Shown piece after piece: positions 43,512-52,195 of a DNA stretch of 64,000 bases. The position numbers and the translations under genes were made by a program. Source of the DNA: Vibrio sp. SNU_ST1 (GTDB lineage Bacteria > Pseudomonadota > Gammaproteobacteria > Enterobacterales > Vibrionaceae); the NCBI RefSeq assembly GCF_030563405.1, contig NZ_CP130749.1:1484265-1548264 (forward strand), written 5' to 3'. Within the stretch, counting starts at the first letter, position 1, and the number at the start of each line of letters is the position of its first letter. Below the pieces are notes generated by a model. It was not told the origin of the DNA, made no database searches, and saw nothing but the letters and a program-made list of their open reading frames with translations.

Positions 43512-44295
43512 GTGTTGGTTCCTTGGGTTCAAAAAGTGGTGGTAGTAACCCCGCGTCGATGGCGAGATCAGCTTGCTGTAATAGGTTTTCCTGACTGATT
43601 TGGAAGAGCTCAGACAGCTCGTCGATCACATAATATTTCGGCTGCATGATGTCGATACGATAAGGAGTTCTTAACACCGTTTGCAGATCGAACCGCTCTC
43701 GAACTGCCAAATCACCACCCAATGCATACATGGTTTCCGCCGGAGACGAGAGAATACCACCGCCATAAATTTTCAGTTTTTGTCCCTCTTTTACTAAACC
43801 GAACTCAACCGTAAACCAATACAAACGGGCCAGATAAGCGCGCTGTTTAGATGTTGCGGCTTGGCCTAATTTTCCATAGTGCTCAGTAAAAGCCGCGAAA
43901 TCGGCATTGGTGAGCATGGCACAGTGGCCGAAAATTTCATGAAAGAAATCAGGTTCTTGTAAGTAATCAAACTCATCTCGCGTTCTCAGAAATGTCGCTA
44001 CTGGGAATTTTTTATTGGCGAGCAAATCAAAGAATCGGTCGAAATCGATCAATGCAGGCACAGGCTGAACCTGCCAACCTGTTGTTTCTTTTAGCACTTT
44101 GTTTATCTCTGGAAGCTGGGGAACTCTGTCTAATGGCAGATCCAGCAAGGTCAAACCGTGCAAATAGGCATCGCATGCGCGGTCATTAATGACGTCCAGT
44201 TGCCTTTTCACTAAGTCATGCCAAATGGCGTCTTCTTCGAGGCTCCACTCAACCCATCCCTCTTGGCTCACGGGCTTAGAATGATATTGAGTCAT
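43501..44295 (-). CDS. phhA: Phenylalanine 4-hydroxylase
   Basis: This 264-residue iron enzyme converts phenylalanine to tyrosine with tetrahydropterin and oxygen, the entry to the homogentisate pathway. The iron ligands are His119 and His124 (FFHEIFGHC) and Glu164 (TVEFG). The length matches bacterial monomeric PhhA. GGAGGTG precedes the ATG. It is first in the phhAB operon, divergent from aacS across a region with a strong TyrR box at 44384-44401. Confidence 0.95.
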   Translation of the reverse strand: MTQYHSKPVSQEGWVEWSLEEDAIWHDLVKRQLDVINDRACDAYLHGLTLLDLPLDRVPQLPEINKVLKETTGWQVQPVPALIDFDRFFDLLANKKFPVATFLRTRDEFDYLQEPDFFHEIFGHCAMLTNADFAAFTEHYGKLGQAATSKQRAYLARLYWFTVEFGLVKEGQKLKIYGGGILSSPAETMYALGGDLAVRERFDLQTVLRTPYRIDIMQPKYYVIDELSELFQISQENLLQQADLAIDAGLLPPLFEPKEPTHVE

Positions 44296-44383
44296 TACAC
44301 ACCTCCTTTCGAATGTCTCCCTTTAAGCCTATCTCCACTCCTTATATCCGCCAATTTGCACGACTTTTCTAAATAGGCGTCCG

Positions 44384-44401
44384 TGTAACATTTTATTTAC
44401 A
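44384..44401. promoter_or_regulatory. TyrR box in the phhA-aacS divergent region
   Basis: TGTAAC-ATTTTA-TTTACA matches the TyrR consensus TGTAAA-N6-TTTACA at 11 of 12 positions. A weaker TGTAAA half with poor partner lies nearby at about 44440. TyrR activates phhAB in Pseudomonas, which supports the same control here. Confidence 0.75.
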
Positions 44402-44494
44402 CAATTCCACCACCCCCTTATTTGGCTGATCTTTTGACTTTGTAAAACCTAAATACCAGACTGAAATCGTTAACTTTTTGTTAAAGGTAAAGGA

Positions 44495-46501
44495 ATGCAC
44501 GAAAGCAATAAGCCCATTTGGCAGCCAAGCGAGCAGCGTATAGACGATGCCAACTTAACCCGATTTATCGATAGCCTTGAACAGTCTGAGTTAAACCTAG
44601 ATAGGGACGTAAAAAGCTACGCCGAACTCCATCAATGGTCTGTAGAACATCCAGAGTCGTTTTGGCAGAACGTCTGGCAGTTTTGTGGAGTGGTCGGTTC
44701 GCAAGACTGTGTTAATAAAACCGAAGACGAACGCATCAAAATCCAAGGAGAGAGCCGTTGGCAGCAGCCTAAGTCGAATCGAGATGCGGTTTGGTTTCCA
44801 AATGCTCAGGTGAACTACGCCGAGAACTTGCTGCGTTTGGCGCACACCATGCCTGATGAGCTTGCGATTTGGTTTGAGAATGAGCGTGGCGAACAGCAGA
44901 GTTATACATGGAAGACCCTGTGTGAAGCTGTCTCTGGTGTTCAACAATGGTTTGTCGATAGCGGAGTCAAGCAAGGTGATGTGGTTGCTGCGTATACGCC
45001 CTATCTACCACAAACCGTGATAGCCATGCTGGCAGCCACCAGCTTAGGCGCGATTTGGACATCGACCTCACCTGATTTTGGCGTCGATAGCGTGATTGAG
45101 CGATTTGGCCAAGTGAAACCCAAAGTACTGTTCACCTGTGATGGCTATACCTTCAATGGCAAGACGTTCGATATGACGGACAAGAACCGTGAAATCATCG
45201 AGCACTTAACCGAGCTAAAACAAGTGTGTCAGATCGGTTACTTGGGAAGGAATGACTTTGAAAATGATGTGTCGACCCATAGCTGGCACAGCATCATTAA
45301 TCACTATCAGCCACAGCCTGTGCGATTTGTGCGTGTCGGCTTCAATGAACCATTGTTCGTACTCTACTCTTCCGGTACCACAGGCAAGCCTAAATGCATT
45401 GTGCATTCTGTCGGTGGCACCACCATCAACCACCTAAAAGAGCATCAGCTTCACTGTGATATAAAGCCAAGCGATCGCGTGTTCTACTACACCACATGTG
45501 GTTGGATGATGTGGAACTGGCACGTATCTGCACTCGCCAGTGGGGCTTGTTTGGTGATCTTTGATGGTAGCCCAGTTTACCCGCAACCTAACGTTCTGTG
45601 GGATTTAGCGCAGCGTGCTGACGTATCGCTGTTTGGTACTTCAGCTAAGTATTTAGAAGCGATGGAGAAGGCAGAACTCTCGCCTATCGAGAGCCACTCT
45701 CTTCCCCACTTACGAACACTGTGCTCAACAGGTTCTGTGCTCTACCCTGAGCAATTTGATTATGTTTACAAACACATCAAACAAGACCTGCATTTAGCGT
45801 CGATTTCTGGCGGAACGGATATTTGTGGCTGCTTTGTGTTGGGTAACCCAATCTCGCCAGTGTATCGCGGTGAGTGCCAACAGGCAGGGCTCGGCGTCGA
45901 CATCAAGGTATTCAATTCGTCTGGTCAAAAGGTCAATCACGAACGTGGCGAACTAGTGTGTACCAATTCCCTTCCCAACTTCCCTGTTGGCTTCTGGAAT
46001 GACACCGGAGAGCGCTATCACAACACCTATTGGGATAGATTCGATAATGTGTGGCATCACGGTGACGAAGTCGCACAGAGCCAGCATGGCGGCTATCTGT
46101 TCTATGGGCGAGGCGACACCACACTCAACCCCGGTGGCGTGCGAATTGGTACTGCCGAGATCTACCAGCAAGTGAACACCATTGAGGGAGTCATCGATTC
46201 CATCGCAGTCGGCAAAGACATCGACCGCAACGAGCAGATATGGCTGTTTGTCCAACTACAGCAAGATGTGAGTCTAGATGAAACGTTACTGACAGCCATC
46301 ACAGGTAAACTCAAATCCTCTTGCTCGCCGAGGCATGTACCAAGCCAGATATTTGCAATCAGCGATGTGCCAAAAACACGCTCTGGCAAACTGGTGGAAT
46401 TGGCGGTGAAACAGGTAGTAAATGGCAAGGATGTAGAAAACCTCGGAGCAATCGCTAACGCCGAGGTTTTGGAAGAGATAAAGCGCGTGATTTCGCCTTA
46501 G
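44495..46501 (+). CDS. aacS: Acetoacetyl-CoA synthetase
   Basis: This 668-residue AMP-forming ligase activates acetoacetate. The ATP-binding loop YSSGTTGKPKC (about 291-301), the GWMMWNW stretch typical of AacS, and the C-terminal catalytic and acetylation-site lysine in PKTRSGKLVE are present. Length agrees with the family (650-670). It uses the acetoacetate released by fumarylacetoacetase, which explains its place beside phhAB and the tyrosine pathway genes. AAAGG lies before the ATG; a terminator follows at 46537. Confidence 0.95.
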   Translation: MHESNKPIWQPSEQRIDDANLTRFIDSLEQSELNLDRDVKSYAELHQWSVEHPESFWQNVWQFCGVVGSQDCVNKTEDERIKIQGESRWQQPKSNRDAVWFPNAQVNYAENLLRLAHTMPDELAIWFENERGEQQSYTWKTLCEAVSGVQQWFVDSGVKQGDVVAAYTPYLPQTVIAMLAATSLGAIWTSTSPDFGVDSVIERFGQVKPKVLFTCDGYTFNGKTFDMTDKNREIIEHLTELKQVCQIGYLGRNDFENDVSTHSWHSIINHYQPQPVRFVRVGFNEPLFVLYSSGTTGKPKCIVHSVGGTTINHLKEHQLHCDIKPSDRVFYYTTCGWMMWNWHVSALASGACLVIFDGSPVYPQPNVLWDLAQRADVSLFGTSAKYLEAMEKAELSPIESHSLPHLRTLCSTGSVLYPEQFDYVYKHIKQDLHLASISGGTDICGCFVLGNPISPVYRGECQQAGLGVDIKVFNSSGQKVNHERGELVCTNSLPNFPVGFWNDTGERYHNTYWDRFDNVWHHGDEVAQSQHGGYLFYGRGDTTLNPGGVRIGTAEIYQQVNTIEGVIDSIAVGKDIDRNEQIWLFVQLQQDVSLDETLLTAITGKLKSSCSPRHVPSQIFAISDVPKTRSGKLVELAVKQVVNGKDVENLGAIANAEVLEEIKRVISP

Positions 46502-46536
46502 CGTTTAGGCATAGAAGAGCGTAATTTAGAAATGAA

Positions 46537-46570
46537 AAGCCCTCCACGAATGAACACCGTGGAGGGTTTC
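46537..46570 (+). terminator. Terminator after aacS
   Basis: CCCTCCACG pairs with CGTGGAGGG and is followed by TTTC. Confidence 0.85.
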
Positions 46571-46730
46571 TCTGATCTTCGTATTCACTATATTTTGGTA
46601 GGTAGAAAAAATCCGTCTGCCACTATAGTTATACCTCGATCTAAGAAGTCAAATTCAGTGCGCCACTACAGTAAGCGATTAATAGGAGCTATCATTTATA
46701 TAGACACTTACCTCTTGTTACTATATCTGT

Positions 46731-46946
46731 CTAGTCATGGTCTTCGTAGACATGCTCAAGAATGTCCCCGGGCTGACATTGCAAGTGGTGGCAAATGGTA
46801 TCAAGAGTTTGCAGTTTAATTGCTTTTGCTCTTCCTCGCTTCAATACGGATAGATTTTGTTCAGTAATACCTATCAACGCTGCTAATTCATTTGAGCGCA
46901 TTTTTCTTTTTGCGAGCATGACATCTAAATTAATTACTATAGACAT
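46731..46946 (-). CDS. Cro/C1-type (YozG-like) HTH regulator
   Basis: This 71-residue DNA-binding protein is almost only a helix-turn-helix of the XRE/YozG group (NELAALIGITEQNLSVLKRGR, about 19-39), ending CQPGDILEHVYED. Such short regulators are classically paired with a DUF2975 membrane protein, as here (9-base gap). It probably autoregulates through the two palindromes upstream of the operon at 47545-47581. Confidence 0.88.
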   Translation of the reverse strand: MSIVINLDVMLAKRKMRSNELAALIGITEQNLSVLKRGRAKAIKLQTLDTICHHLQCQPGDILEHVYEDHD

Positions 46947-46955
46947 ATTGAGCCC

Positions 46956-47489
46956 CTAAATCGTTAGAGATTGCTCATCATGAAGCTCTTTGGCCTCAGT
47001 CATAACTTGAGCAATTAAGCGTATAATAATACCAGAAATTAGTAATGCGACATCACTGTCTGCGATGTCAAAAGTAAAGCTCATATCTTGCTGACCATAG
47101 GTTAGCGCTGGCCCTAATAATAAACCATCTAAACAGCCAACCAATACGTAAAGAACTACTAGATTCCCAATAGCTTTATAGTGGTGAATGTTATTAAGGC
47201 CAAAAATCTCCCCTTTGCTGTATCGTTGAAATAATTTGATCAATTGCCAGGTGATTAATGACGCTACGATTACAGTTAAGTTAACGACCAAGTAACCCAT
47301 AATGGCATGGCCAGCGCTTAAAGGAAGTTCAATAGGAAAAGAGAATTCTGAATAGATATACTCGTTATTAGGCACATAGACACTGCCAAACCACATAATC
47401 AGGGTAAAGATAGGGTTAATAATAAGTACTGCCCATAAGACGATTAATAAACGATTACTAAGGATTCGAATGTTTTGTAGATTATTCAT
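46956..47489 (-). CDS. DUF2975 membrane protein
   Basis: This 177-residue protein has four predicted helices (about 12-34, 58-84, 108-128, 148-166). The architecture and its pairing with a YozG-like regulator identify DUF2975. The pair is common in many bacteria and resembles a membrane sensor that may sequester the regulator, but no function is established. It is first in the operon; two perfect CGATAA-N4-TTATCG palindromes lie 56-92 bases upstream. Confidence 0.85.
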   Translation of the reverse strand: MNNLQNIRILSNRLLIVLWAVLIINPIFTLIMWFGSVYVPNNEYIYSEFSFPIELPLSAGHAIMGYLVVNLTVIVASLITWQLIKLFQRYSKGEIFGLNNIHHYKAIGNLVVLYVLVGCLDGLLLGPALTYGQQDMSFTFDIADSDVALLISGIIIRLIAQVMTEAKELHDEQSLTI

Positions 47490-47544
47490 GATGATTGCTC
47501 ATTTGATTACGATGACGTGATACTAACAGATAAAACAGCAAAAT

Positions 47545-47581
47545 CGATAAGAATTTATCGTTTTACGATAAAAAGTTATCG
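47545..47581. promoter_or_regulatory. Two perfect palindromes upstream of DUF2975-HTH operon
   Basis: CGATAA-N4-TTATCG occurs at 47545-47560 and again at 47566-47581, start to start 21 bp (two helical turns). This is a typical tandem operator for a small dimeric repressor, most simply the HTH protein encoded by the operon. Confidence 0.65.
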
Positions 47582-47586
47582 ACTTA

Positions 47587-47680
47587 ATTCCAGTTCACCT
47601 TACTGCCTTTCCACTACTCGCCAAGTTGATCGGGTGTAAATGCGACCGGATAAAATGCTAAAGAAGACTTAGACCCAAGC
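47587..47680 (-). pseudogene. Decayed fragment of the fumarylacetoacetase-like gene
   Basis: The minus-strand translation reads SKSSLAFYPVAFTPDQLGE, a stop, then WKGSKV. This matches SKPSSAFSPVAVTPDELGEQ and the following WKGSKV in the intact gene at 49988-51025. Only about 30 codons remain and the Gln codon is now TAG. The rest of the 47490-48102 gap holds operators, a CRP-like site and no other gene. Confidence 0.7.
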
Positions 47681-47921
47681 AGCTCGTGAACCCTCGCCTC
47701 AGTTTCGCCCCGTACCTTTTCTAAAGTTCTTAATGAGATCTGAACGTCATATTTAAAACAAATTTTGAAAATTAATCATTTTATAGCCAGAGATAATATT
47801 CACTAAAGACGAATCATTTATACAAAAAAAGAGTCCACCACTGGATTGCATCCAAGCTTATGGATATTTAATCGAATTACAATAACTCCCGTTTCCACAA
47901 CTCCATTTCTAGTGAAATGAT

Positions 47922-47943
47922 AATTTGATAGCTATCACATTTA
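47922..47943. promoter_or_regulatory. CRP-like site upstream of carbamate kinase gene
   Basis: TTTGATAGCTATCACATT keeps the TGA-N6-TCA symmetry of CRP sites and matches the TGTGA-N6-TCACA consensus well in the right half. It lies 160 bases before the start, so activation would need a promoter in between. Confidence 0.5.
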
Positions 47944-48102
47944 GAAGGGTTATTTTCTCATACTATCTCGGCATGTTAATTACTTATGAGTAATTAAAAA
48001 ACCTAGTCATTGTTATTAATAAGCTTGAATTTAATTATAAACAAGCGGTTAATCCCTACGTAAAATAAATAAAATCATTATTAAATGATCGGAGACATTA
48101 TC

Positions 48103-49032
48103 ATGCGCATAGTATTAGCTTTAGGCGGTAACGCTCTTTTAGCAAGAGGTCAAGCATTAACGGCAGAGAACCAACGTGAAAATATAATCAAATCCGCGGC
48201 GAGTATTGCTGCGATCGCACGCGAGCATGAGATTGTTATTGTTCATGGTAATGGCCCACAAGTAGGTTTGTTGATGGAGCAAAACGCGGCTTATAACGAA
48301 TATTCGCCAGAGACGACCCCGTATCCAATGGATGTACTCGGCTCCCAAACCTGTGGCATGGTGGGCTACATGTTACAACAAGAGCTAAGAAACATTGACC
48401 CTGAATTAGACGTAGCGACGCTAGTCACGCAAACTGAAGTATGCAAAAAAGACCCTGCGTTTGCTAACCCAACTAAGTTTGTTGGCCCTGTATATACAGA
48501 GCAACGAGCTAAAGAGTTAATGGCTCAAAGCACAATGCAATTTAAAGCTGATGGCGAGTACTACCGCCGCGTTGTGCCTTCTCCTATGCCAAAAAGCATT
48601 GTTGAAATTCAGCAAATTGAAACTCTTCTAGATACAGAAAACCTTGTTATCGCTTGTGGCGGCGGCGGTGTTCCCGTGAGTATTGAACAGGGTAAGAGTA
48701 GTGGCGTAGAGTGCGTAATTGACAAAGATCTTACGGCTGAATTACTGGCTGAAAAAATCCATGCCGATTTGTTTATTATCTTAACCGATGGTTCGATTTT
48801 CCGTAACTATGGTAAAGAAGACCAAGCAGAAATGAAGCAAGCAACGCCTGCTGGTTTAGCAGAATTTTCATTCCCTGCTGGTTCTATGGGGCCAAAAATT
48901 GATGCCGTTTGTAAATTCGTTGAAGCTGGATTGGGTAATGCGGCGATTGGTTCATTATTTGATTTAGATAAAATCATTGCTAATGAAGCTGGTACTCTGA
49001 TTACGAAAGGCGAAGGTATTATTTATTACTAA
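48103..49032 (+). CDS. arcC: Carbamate kinase
   Basis: This 309-residue enzyme transfers phosphate from carbamoyl phosphate to ADP. Recognisable blocks are ALGGNAL (5-11), VHGNGPQVGLL (about 47-57), ACGGGGVPV (about 180-188) and the C-terminal ITKGEGIIYY. GGAGA 8 bases before ATG 48103 fixes the start over an upstream in-frame ATG at 48085. No arginine deiminase or ornithine carbamoyltransferase gene is adjacent, so it may serve another carbamoyl-phosphate source such as allantoin/oxamate or agmatine degradation, or act with arc genes elsewhere. Confidence 0.9.
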   Translation: MRIVLALGGNALLARGQALTAENQRENIIKSAASIAAIAREHEIVIVHGNGPQVGLLMEQNAAYNEYSPETTPYPMDVLGSQTCGMVGYMLQQELRNIDPELDVATLVTQTEVCKKDPAFANPTKFVGPVYTEQRAKELMAQSTMQFKADGEYYRRVVPSPMPKSIVEIQQIETLLDTENLVIACGGGGVPVSIEQGKSSGVECVIDKDLTAELLAEKIHADLFIILTDGSIFRNYGKEDQAEMKQATPAGLAEFSFPAGSMGPKIDAVCKFVEAGLGNAAIGSLFDLDKIIANEAGTLITKGEGIIYY

Positions 49033-49073
49033 TATTATCGAGTGATAAAAACCAATAATATAAAATCTATTAC

Positions 49074-49110
49074 AAGCCTCTTATTTTATTATAATGAGGC
49101 TTATTTTATT
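49074..49110 (+). terminator. Terminator after carbamate kinase gene
   Basis: AAGCCTC pairs with GAGGCTT around an AT-rich loop that can extend the stem, followed by ATTTTATT. Confidence 0.75.
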
Positions 49111-49261
49111 CGACCCGTAAAATTCTAGATGAGATAAATATTCATAAATTTGGAAATTAAATCTGAAATAATAAATAATATCTCTAAATATACCAAAGCG
49201 TAATTATAACGAGACTTCATCCAAATAACGTTTCCAGTTCATAAAAAACAATTCAATACGT

Positions 49262-49966
49262 TCACATCGGTGCATTCGCATCCGCTTGGTTCTCTGGCAT
49301 CGCATCAATAAAAGCGGGTAACTGGTTACACGCTTCGACAATCGAGTTAATCACCGGATAAGACGACATATCAACGCCAAAGCGCAGCGCATTATACACT
49401 TGCGGCACTAAGCAAATATCGACGATACAAGGCGAATCCGTGAGGCTATACACCGAGTCACCATGTGTTTTTCTGTGCTTAGTCAGCTTCTCTTCTAACG
49501 CCGAAAAACCTTGGCTCATCCAATAGTGAAGCCAGTCCATTTTTGCCTCTTGCTCACACGACAACTCTCGCTCCAAATACTGCAACACGCGCAGGTTGTT
49601 CAAAGGGTGAATTTCCATCGCGATATCCTGAGCCATCGCCAACGCTTGATAGCGCAGTGGTGTTTGCTCTGGAATCAACAAGGAGTCTGGCCTGCTCTCA
49701 CACAAATAGTTTTCGTCCAAGTATTGCAAGATCGTCAGCGATTGATTGAGTTGAACTTCACCATCCACCAGCACCGGCACTAATTCACTTGCATTGAGCT
49801 CGCGATATTGTAGATCATGTTGCTCGCCGCCATTACGCACCAAATGCACCGATTTTGACTCATAGTTGAGTTGCTTTAGGTTCAATCCAATACGCACTCG
49901 ATAGGCAGCAGACGAGCGCCAGTAACCGTAAAGTATAATGTTCTTGTTCACGATGCTCTCGCTCAT
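49262..49966 (-). CDS. maiA: Maleylacetoacetate isomerase
   Basis: This 234-residue zeta-class glutathione transferase isomerises maleylacetoacetate to fumarylacetoacetate. The active-site start YWRSSAAYRVRIGLN (about 15-29) and the HPLNNLRVL segment are typical. It is last in the hpd-hmgA-fahA-maiA operon, 21 bases after the fumarylacetoacetase gene; AGGA precedes the ATG. Confidence 0.92.
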   Translation of the reverse strand: MSESIVNKNIILYGYWRSSAAYRVRIGLNLKQLNYESKSVHLVRNGGEQHDLQYRELNASELVPVLVDGEVQLNQSLTILQYLDENYLCESRPDSLLIPEQTPLRYQALAMAQDIAMEIHPLNNLRVLQYLERELSCEQEAKMDWLHYWMSQGFSALEEKLTKHRKTHGDSVYSLTDSPCIVDICLVPQVYNALRFGVDMSSYPVINSIVEACNQLPAFIDAMPENQADANAPM

Positions 49967-49987
49967 ACAGAAATCCTATTCCGTGGA

Positions 49988-51025
49988 TTATAGCGCCCGA
50001 TACTGGCTCACTTTTTGGTCTATCGCGCCAAAAATAGAGTCACCTGCAACATCAAACATCTCAAGCTTAATCGAGTCGCCAAACGACATAAATTGAGTCG
50101 AAGGTTTACCATCGCGGATGGTCTCTATCATGCGCACTTCGGCAATACATGAATAGCCCACACCACCTTCAGCAATCGAGGTGCCATAGTCTGTGCCTTG
50201 TTTATTGGAAACTGTGCCCGATCCTATAATGGCACCTGCCGAGAGTGGTCGAGTTTTCGCAGCATGCACAACCAACTCTGCAAAATTGAAAGTCATATCG
50301 ACGCCCGCATTCGGGCAACCAAAAGGCTGGTCGTTGTAGGTCGATATCAGCGGTAAATGCACCTTGCTGCCTTTCCACTGTTCGCCAAGCTCATCGGGTG
50401 TTACCGCCACCGGAGAGAACGCCGAAGAAGGTTTCGACTGAAAGAAACCAAACCCCTTAGCAAGTTCAGCTGGGATCAAGCCACGCAGCGACACATCATT
50501 CACCAACATCAGCAGGCGAATCGAATCATGCGCCTGTTTGGCACTCGCGCCCATAGGTACGTCACCGGTCACAATCGCAACCTCACCCTCGAAATCGATG
50601 CCCCATTCGTCGCTGGCAAATTCGATGTTGTCACGAGGGCCGATAAACGCGTCTGAGCCGCCTTGATACATTAATGGATCAACCCAGAAGCTTTCTGGCA
50701 TTTCAGCACCACGCGCTTTACGTACCAATTCAACGTGGTTTACATACGCGCTGCCATCAGCCCATTGATATGCGCGCGGCAGAGGTGATTCACAATACTG
50801 AGGTGCAAACACCTCACTGCCGGTCACATGTCCGTTATTTAGGGAGGTGTATAACTCTTGCAACTGAGAAGCCACGCTATCCCAGTTATCCAAAGCCACC
50901 TGCATGGTTGGCGTCAGATGCATCGCATGGAAGATTTCGGTGGCAGCCACACATTGTTTAAGATCTTTACTTACGACCATCAATAGACCGTCGCGAGTGC
51001 CATTTTTCTTGGTTGCTAATTTCAT
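49988..51025 (-). CDS. Fumarylacetoacetase-type hydrolase
   Basis: This 345-residue member of the FAH superfamily should split fumarylacetoacetate into fumarate and acetoacetate. The metal and substrate region WGIDFEGEVAIVTGDVPMG (about 142-160) and SGTVSNKQGTD are present. It is of the bacterial short type rather than the 420-residue mammalian FAH. It follows hmgA by 9 bases. A 30-codon decayed copy of its middle survives at 47587-47680. Symbol left open, because several names are used. Confidence 0.9.
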   Translation of the reverse strand: MKLATKKNGTRDGLLMVVSKDLKQCVAATEIFHAMHLTPTMQVALDNWDSVASQLQELYTSLNNGHVTGSEVFAPQYCESPLPRAYQWADGSAYVNHVELVRKARGAEMPESFWVDPLMYQGGSDAFIGPRDNIEFASDEWGIDFEGEVAIVTGDVPMGASAKQAHDSIRLLMLVNDVSLRGLIPAELAKGFGFFQSKPSSAFSPVAVTPDELGEQWKGSKVHLPLISTYNDQPFGCPNAGVDMTFNFAELVVHAAKTRPLSAGAIIGSGTVSNKQGTDYGTSIAEGGVGYSCIAEVRMIETIRDGKPSTQFMSFGDSIKLEMFDVAGDSIFGAIDQKVSQYRAL

Positions 51026-51034
51026 CCTTGTTCC

Positions 51035-52195
51035 TTATTTCTTTTCGTCAGCCATTTCTTTCAAACCAGAGTCTTGCCAACTGTAGACATATTCTTTGTT
51101 CTCAACGCTATCGAGTGCGTCAGAGAACTGCAGTGCATGGCGAGTATCGATCATCACCGCGACTTCATCGGTAAACTTCTTCTTGTGTGCTTGCCCAGCC
51201 TTAAAGGCTTTTGGGTGAGGCCCATGGGTAAACCCAGCCGGATGGAAAGTCACCATGCCCGCTTCAATATTGTCGCGGCTAAAGAAATCACCAGCGTGAT
51301 AGAAGAGTACTTCGTCGTAGTCATCATTGTTGTGGTAGAACGGCACTTTCAATGCACCAGGGTCGCTCTCAATCGGGCGTGGTACAAAGGTGCACACCAC
51401 AAAGCCTGCGCCAACAAACGTCGTATGCGCAGATGGTGGCAAGTGGTAGCGATGTGACATCAGCGGTCTGATATCGCGCCAATTCACTTTCACCACAGCT
51501 AAATCACCATGCCAGCCAATCGCGTCCAGTGGATTGAACGGATAAGTGATGACACTGACTTTGTCGTGGCGTTTCACCTGAACCTGAGTCTGGTTTTCTG
51601 AATACTGATCGCGGAATTGATCGTTGATAGACGGGATGTCGAGTACCGCCGGATCAAACACCGCGTGATTACCGACCATGCCTTTCTCTGGCAGGGAGTA
51701 AGCCGCGTCTGTGTTCTCAATCATCAAGATGAACATCGGCTCAGTTGGCTCTAATCGCCAGTTGGTCGAGCGCGGGATCATCACATAATCCCCTTCACTC
51801 ACCGCTAAATGACCATAGTCACAATAGAGATCGGCGCTGCCTTGGTGAATGAACAGCAGCTCATCGCCATCGGAGTTACGCACTAAGAAATCCATCTTCT
51901 CATCCATGCGCCACACGCGGATTTTGCAGTCCGCATTGTGCAAAAGATGAGGCACCGCCCAAGGGGTTATCTGACTGGCTTTTTCCACCAGCGTAAAATC
52001 AAAAGCGCGAGGACGCAGATCGCCCTCCCACTCCGACCAACCTGTTGGGGCATGTTGGTGATGGAAGTGAGCGGCAGGGCCGAAGAAACCACTCCGACCC
52101 GCTTCTCGCTCATAAATTGCCTCTTCGGGGAAGTCGGCATGCGCTTGTTTAGAACATACTCCCTCCCGATGAGGAAACGAGATCCATTTATGCAT
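51035..52195 (-). CDS. hmgA: Homogentisate 1,2-dioxygenase
   Basis: This 386-residue iron dioxygenase opens homogentisate to maleylacetoacetate. The cupin metal region HNNDDYDEVLFYHAGDF and FHPAGFTHGPHP in the C-terminal half carries the His/Glu/His ligands. The protein is shorter than the 430-450-residue form in many species, as in related bacterial versions. The ATG overlaps the hpd stop by 8 bases, and GGAG lies 10 bases upstream. Loss of this step would give the pyomelanin phenotype known in vibrios. Confidence 0.93.
   Translation of the reverse strand: MHKWISFPHREGVCSKQAHADFPEEAIYEREAGRSGFFGPAAHFHHQHAPTGWSEWEGDLRPRAFDFTLVEKASQITPWAVPHLLHNADCKIRVWRMDEKMDFLVRNSDGDELLFIHQGSADLYCDYGHLAVSEGDYVMIPRSTNWRLEPTEPMFILMIENTDAAYSLPEKGMVGNHAVFDPAVLDIPSINDQFRDQYSENQTQVQVKRHDKVSVITYPFNPLDAIGWHGDLAVVKVNWRDIRPLMSHRYHLPPSAHTTFVGAGFVVCTFVPRPIESDPGALKVPFYHNNDDYDEVLFYHAGDFFSRDNIEAGMVTFHPAGFTHGPHPKAFKAGQAHKKKFTDEVAVMIDTRHALQFSDALDSVENKEYVYSWQDSGLKEMADEKK

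Noticed and set aside
46532..46819. 95-residue plus-strand ORF after aacS
   Set aside because: It covers the aacS terminator and the opposite-strand HTH gene.
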